9,906 nt of DNA from Anaerolineae bacterium (GTDB taxonomy: Bacteria > Chloroflexota > Anaerolineae > Aggregatilineales > Phototrophicaceae), in assembly GCA_015492875.1 (NCBI GenBank), contig WGEI01000418.1, forward strand, positions 1 to 9,906, given 5' to 3'. Of this stretch, positions 8,245 to 9,906 are shown piece by piece. Every line of letters starts with the position of its first letter. The first letter of the stretch is position 1. A model generated the notes under the pieces. That model saw only the letters and a list, made by a program, of their open reading frames with translations, was not told the DNA's origin and did not search any database. Made by a program: the position numbers and the translations under genes.

Positions 8245-8262
8245 TTGTACATCTTGTTACAA
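8245..8262. promoter_or_regulatory. Inverted repeat in the leader of the five-GAF kinase
   Basis: TTGTA (8245-8249) and TACAA (8258-8262) form an 18-base dyad with 8 bases between the arms. The dyad sits about 40-60 bases before the GTG start, downstream of the candidate -10 box, where a repressor could act. The arms are only five bases long, so chance is a real possibility. The same TTGTAC word recurs upstream of the ligase gene. Confidence 0.25.
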
Positions 8263-8286
8263 ATTCCCTGCTTAAAATAAGTATAA

Positions 8287-8315
8287 TCTATATTGATAAA
8301 TTGTTGAGTGGTCAA
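8287..8315 (-). promoter_or_regulatory. Possible promoter for the five-GAF kinase
   Basis: On the minus strand TTGACC (8315-8310) is followed after 17 bases by TATAGA (8292-8287). The -35 box is good and the -10 box is moderate. A better -10 word, TATACT (8285-8280), is 24 bases from the -35 box and thus too far. The -35 box overlaps the TGA stop of the ligase gene. If real, the leader would be about 74 bases, in an AT-rich stretch. Confidence 0.35.
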
Positions 8316-9628
8316 TCTCTTAATTCTTTATCGCTGATATACGTAGCCCCTGCTAATCCTAACAATGCCCAGAAGACGAAGATAAACCGGTCCCATAACG
8401 TTATTGCATCTCCCATGCCATAGACGAAATGCGCCAGCAATCCCGCTGCGATGCTCGCTGCGATAGTGCGTTGAAGTTTGCTTTTTGCCCGCCAGACATG
8501 CCACAACATCCAGCCTATTGTGCCATACCATGTTGCAAATAGGATAACGCCGGGAATGCCCATATCCGCGCCAACCTGCACCCATTCATTATGTGCATGA
8601 GGGATAATGCGCCCTTGCATGGTTGGGACAAGATAGCGCTCGTTGCGGTTGACAGCACTACGGTACATTGATAAGCCAATGCCCGTAAGCGGATAGTCTA
8701 CCACCATATTGATGCCCGCTTGCCAAATTTCTAATCGAGAGGCAACACTTCTCTCATCACGCTCATTCAGCGTTTGAGTGGCTGTGCTAGCGACGGGCAG
8801 GGAATTGGTAATTAACAACACCTCAAATATAGCCACACCCAAGACCAGTACCAGCATAAAATAGCGACGGTAACCGCGCAAATGCGTGATGCTCAAAACG
8901 CCCAGCGCAACAAGCACACCCGCAATAGCAAATCGGCTTTGTCCCAATATCAGCGCAATGAACATCACACTACCACCAATGCCCGCTACAATTTTCAAAG
9001 CGCGTTGTGGCCAGGATGAGAGCGCAATACCTACTAACAACGGGCAAAGCCATGCCAGCGCTCCACCAATTTCATTGACATTGAACGACATACCGCTGCC
9101 TGCCAAAAAGGTGCTGTTGTAATCAATGGTTGGGAGGAGCTTCAAAATAGGTGCGAATATCTCAGACTTATTTGTCCATTGGGTGGCGGTCAGGGCAAAC
9201 CAACCAATGAGCGCGCCCAGTATGACAACCGCCCATAATAGCGGCTTCAAGCGATGGGCGAATTGTTGGCTGTTATCCGCCTGTTTAGCGATTGTGCGCT
9301 CTTTCGCCCATTCAACAAATGCGGTGTAAATGAGTATCCCCATAAGTGGGCGCGTATACATCACCCAGCCACGAGAGAGCGGGGCGATATGTATATTAAT
9401 GAAGATAATGATGAGGAAGGCGATAAGTCCATAATCTAACGGCGTTCTTGGCCAAAGACGGCGATAGCGCCACCACCGCGCTAGCCCAATGATAAGCCAC
9501 CCCGCCAGCAAAAAGCTCCACTGAATGCGTGTTGCGGTTAAATGCCAATACGCCCAAATTAACCCTGTCAGTAGCAAAGGCTCTAGAGAGAGAATGAGTG
9601 TTGCACTTCGATTTAAGCGTTGTTTCAT
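8312..9628 (-). CDS. O-antigen ligase/polymerase-like membrane protein (Wzy_C type)
   Basis: This is a 438-residue polytopic membrane protein with about ten to twelve hydrophobic segments. It fits the WaaL/Wzy superfamily, which joins lipid-linked glycans to an acceptor or polymerises repeat units at the outer face of the cytoplasmic membrane. Family marks visible are SRFAIAG with Arg232, then a large external loop starting RLEIWQAGINMVVDYPLTGIG (298-318) and closing with PHAHNEW (343-349, His344, His346, Asn347) and ADMGIPG (354-360), and further helices to the C-terminus. Length is normal. The ATG at 9626-9628 has AGAG six bases upstream, and an in-frame TAG at 9641-9643 rules out extension. 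The family cannot be resolved into ligase or polymerase by sequence alone. If the host is a Chloroflexota bacterium without lipopolysaccharide, a lipid A ligase role is unlikely, and exopolysaccharide polymerisation or protein glycosylation fits better. No glycosyltransferase is in view. The kinase gene begins 105 bases downstream. Confidence 0.85.
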   Translation of the reverse strand: MKQRLNRSATLILSLEPLLLTGLIWAYWHLTATRIQWSFLLAGWLIIGLARWWRYRRLWPRTPLDYGLIAFLIIIFINIHIAPLSRGWVMYTRPLMGILIYTAFVEWAKERTIAKQADNSQQFAHRLKPLLWAVVILGALIGWFALTATQWTNKSEIFAPILKLLPTIDYNSTFLAGSGMSFNVNEIGGALAWLCPLLVGIALSSWPQRALKIVAGIGGSVMFIALILGQSRFAIAGVLVALGVLSITHLRGYRRYFMLVLVLGVAIFEVLLITNSLPVASTATQTLNERDERSVASRLEIWQAGINMVVDYPLTGIGLSMYRSAVNRNERYLVPTMQGRIIPHAHNEWVQVGADMGIPGVILFATWYGTIGWMLWHVWRAKSKLQRTIAASIAAGLLAHFVYGMGDAITLWDRFIFVFWALLGLAGATYISDKELRD

Positions 9629-9896
9629 GGTTCTCTTGTACTATTCTTGTACTATTTATCGGTGATTTTATGGCGAAATCCGTCGTTGTTGGTGAAAATA
9701 AGAGAATAAATTGTATAAATAGTGTTAGTGACTTGATAGTATTGGGCAATTTGCCGAACAATCTATTCTTTCTCATGCAAAGAAGCGCTATAATTGAAAT
9801 AAATGGTAATAATTATCGCCGCCACTCACCTATGCAGACTTTTATTATGGTGAATTTTGTGTAACATTCTGAATAACAAAAGCTCTAGTTTTTGTG
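9629..9896. other. AT-rich intergenic region upstream of the ligase gene
   Basis: These 268 bases are about one-third GC by eye and hold no gene I can support. The minus strand should contain the promoter of the ligase gene, but no pair of boxes with good spacing stands out; TATACA near 9713-9718 is a possible -10 word without a convincing -35 box. A plus-strand frame 9670-9864 (64 codons) has GGTGA just ahead of its ATG but no recognisable protein features. A tandem 11-base repeat (9635-9656) is described separately. Confidence 0.6.
9635..9656. repeat. Tandem 11-base direct repeat before the ligase start
   Basis: CTTGTACTATT occurs twice, head to tail and exact, at 9635-9645 and 9646-9656. 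Eleven bases is about one helical turn, so both copies would face the same side of the DNA. The repeat ends seven bases upstream of the ligase ATG and overlaps the position of its ribosome site. It could be an operator for a dimeric regulator, or a slippage product. Confidence 0.75.
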
Positions 9897-9906
9897 CTGT
9901 CTCTTA
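9897..9906 (+). other. Probable residual sequencing adapter at the contig end
   Basis: The final ten bases, CTGTCTCTTA, equal the first ten bases of CTGTCTCTTATACACATCT, the Tn5 mosaic end used in Nextera libraries. The match falls exactly at the edge, in the orientation expected for read-through into adapter. These bases are best regarded as artefact and not genome sequence. Confidence 0.7.

Noticed and set aside
8282..8287. Perfect TATAAT on the plus strand
   Set aside because: There is no -35 box at 16-18 bases and no credible plus-strand gene downstream. The region is AT-rich and such words are expected.
9670..9864. Possible small plus-strand gene of 64 codons with GGTGA before the ATG
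   Set aside because: It has an AT-rich composition like the surrounding non-coding DNA and no recognisable motif. One ribosome-site-like word is not enough to call a gene.
9826..9896. Tail of a further minus-strand gene entering from the right edge, ending with TGA at 9826-9828
   Set aside because: Only about 26 codons are open, the translation is unremarkable, and the edge itself is probably adapter sequence.

Overview
The window looks like one contig of a bacterium, probably a member of the Chloroflexota. That assignment is an inference. It rests on very large membrane-anchored histidine kinases with several GAF modules in a row, a prokaryotic-type cyclophilin, HDxRxPL phospho-acceptor motifs, good sigma70-like promoter boxes and a mixed base composition. 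Base composition falls from about 68% GC in the line at 361 to 47% at 4801 and 32% at 9661 (counts of single 60-base lines). Both ends look like contig edges: a gene is cut at the left, and the last 10 bases match the start of the Tn5/Nextera mosaic-end adapter.

Layout. Bases 2-211 (+) are the C-terminal end of a cyclophilin-type peptidyl-prolyl isomerase, followed by a clear Rho-independent terminator (229-257). Everything else coding is on the minus strand. Read in the direction of transcription, it comprises a polytopic O-antigen ligase/polymerase-like protein (9628-8312), a 1461-residue sensor histidine kinase with five GAF domains and a PAS (8206-3821), and a second, related kinase of about 1128 residues with three GAF domains and a PAS (3648-262). 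The leaders between them are 105 and 172 bases. No strong terminator separates the three genes, but each kinase has its own candidate promoter, and the one before the second kinase is near consensus (TTGACG, 17 bases, TATAGT).

The two kinases are paralogues in layout: about 250 residues of N-terminal membrane helices, a GAF stack, one PAS, HisKA and HATPase_c. All catalytic boxes are present in both. Neither carries a receiver domain and no response regulator lies in the window, so their partner is unknown. The simplest reading is a pair of membrane sensors that integrate several cytosolic signals. They may belong to the same regulatory or envelope-biosynthesis neighbourhood as the polysaccharide ligase/polymerase, but the sequence does not prove a functional link. 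I see no CRISPR array, tRNA, rRNA or insertion sequence.
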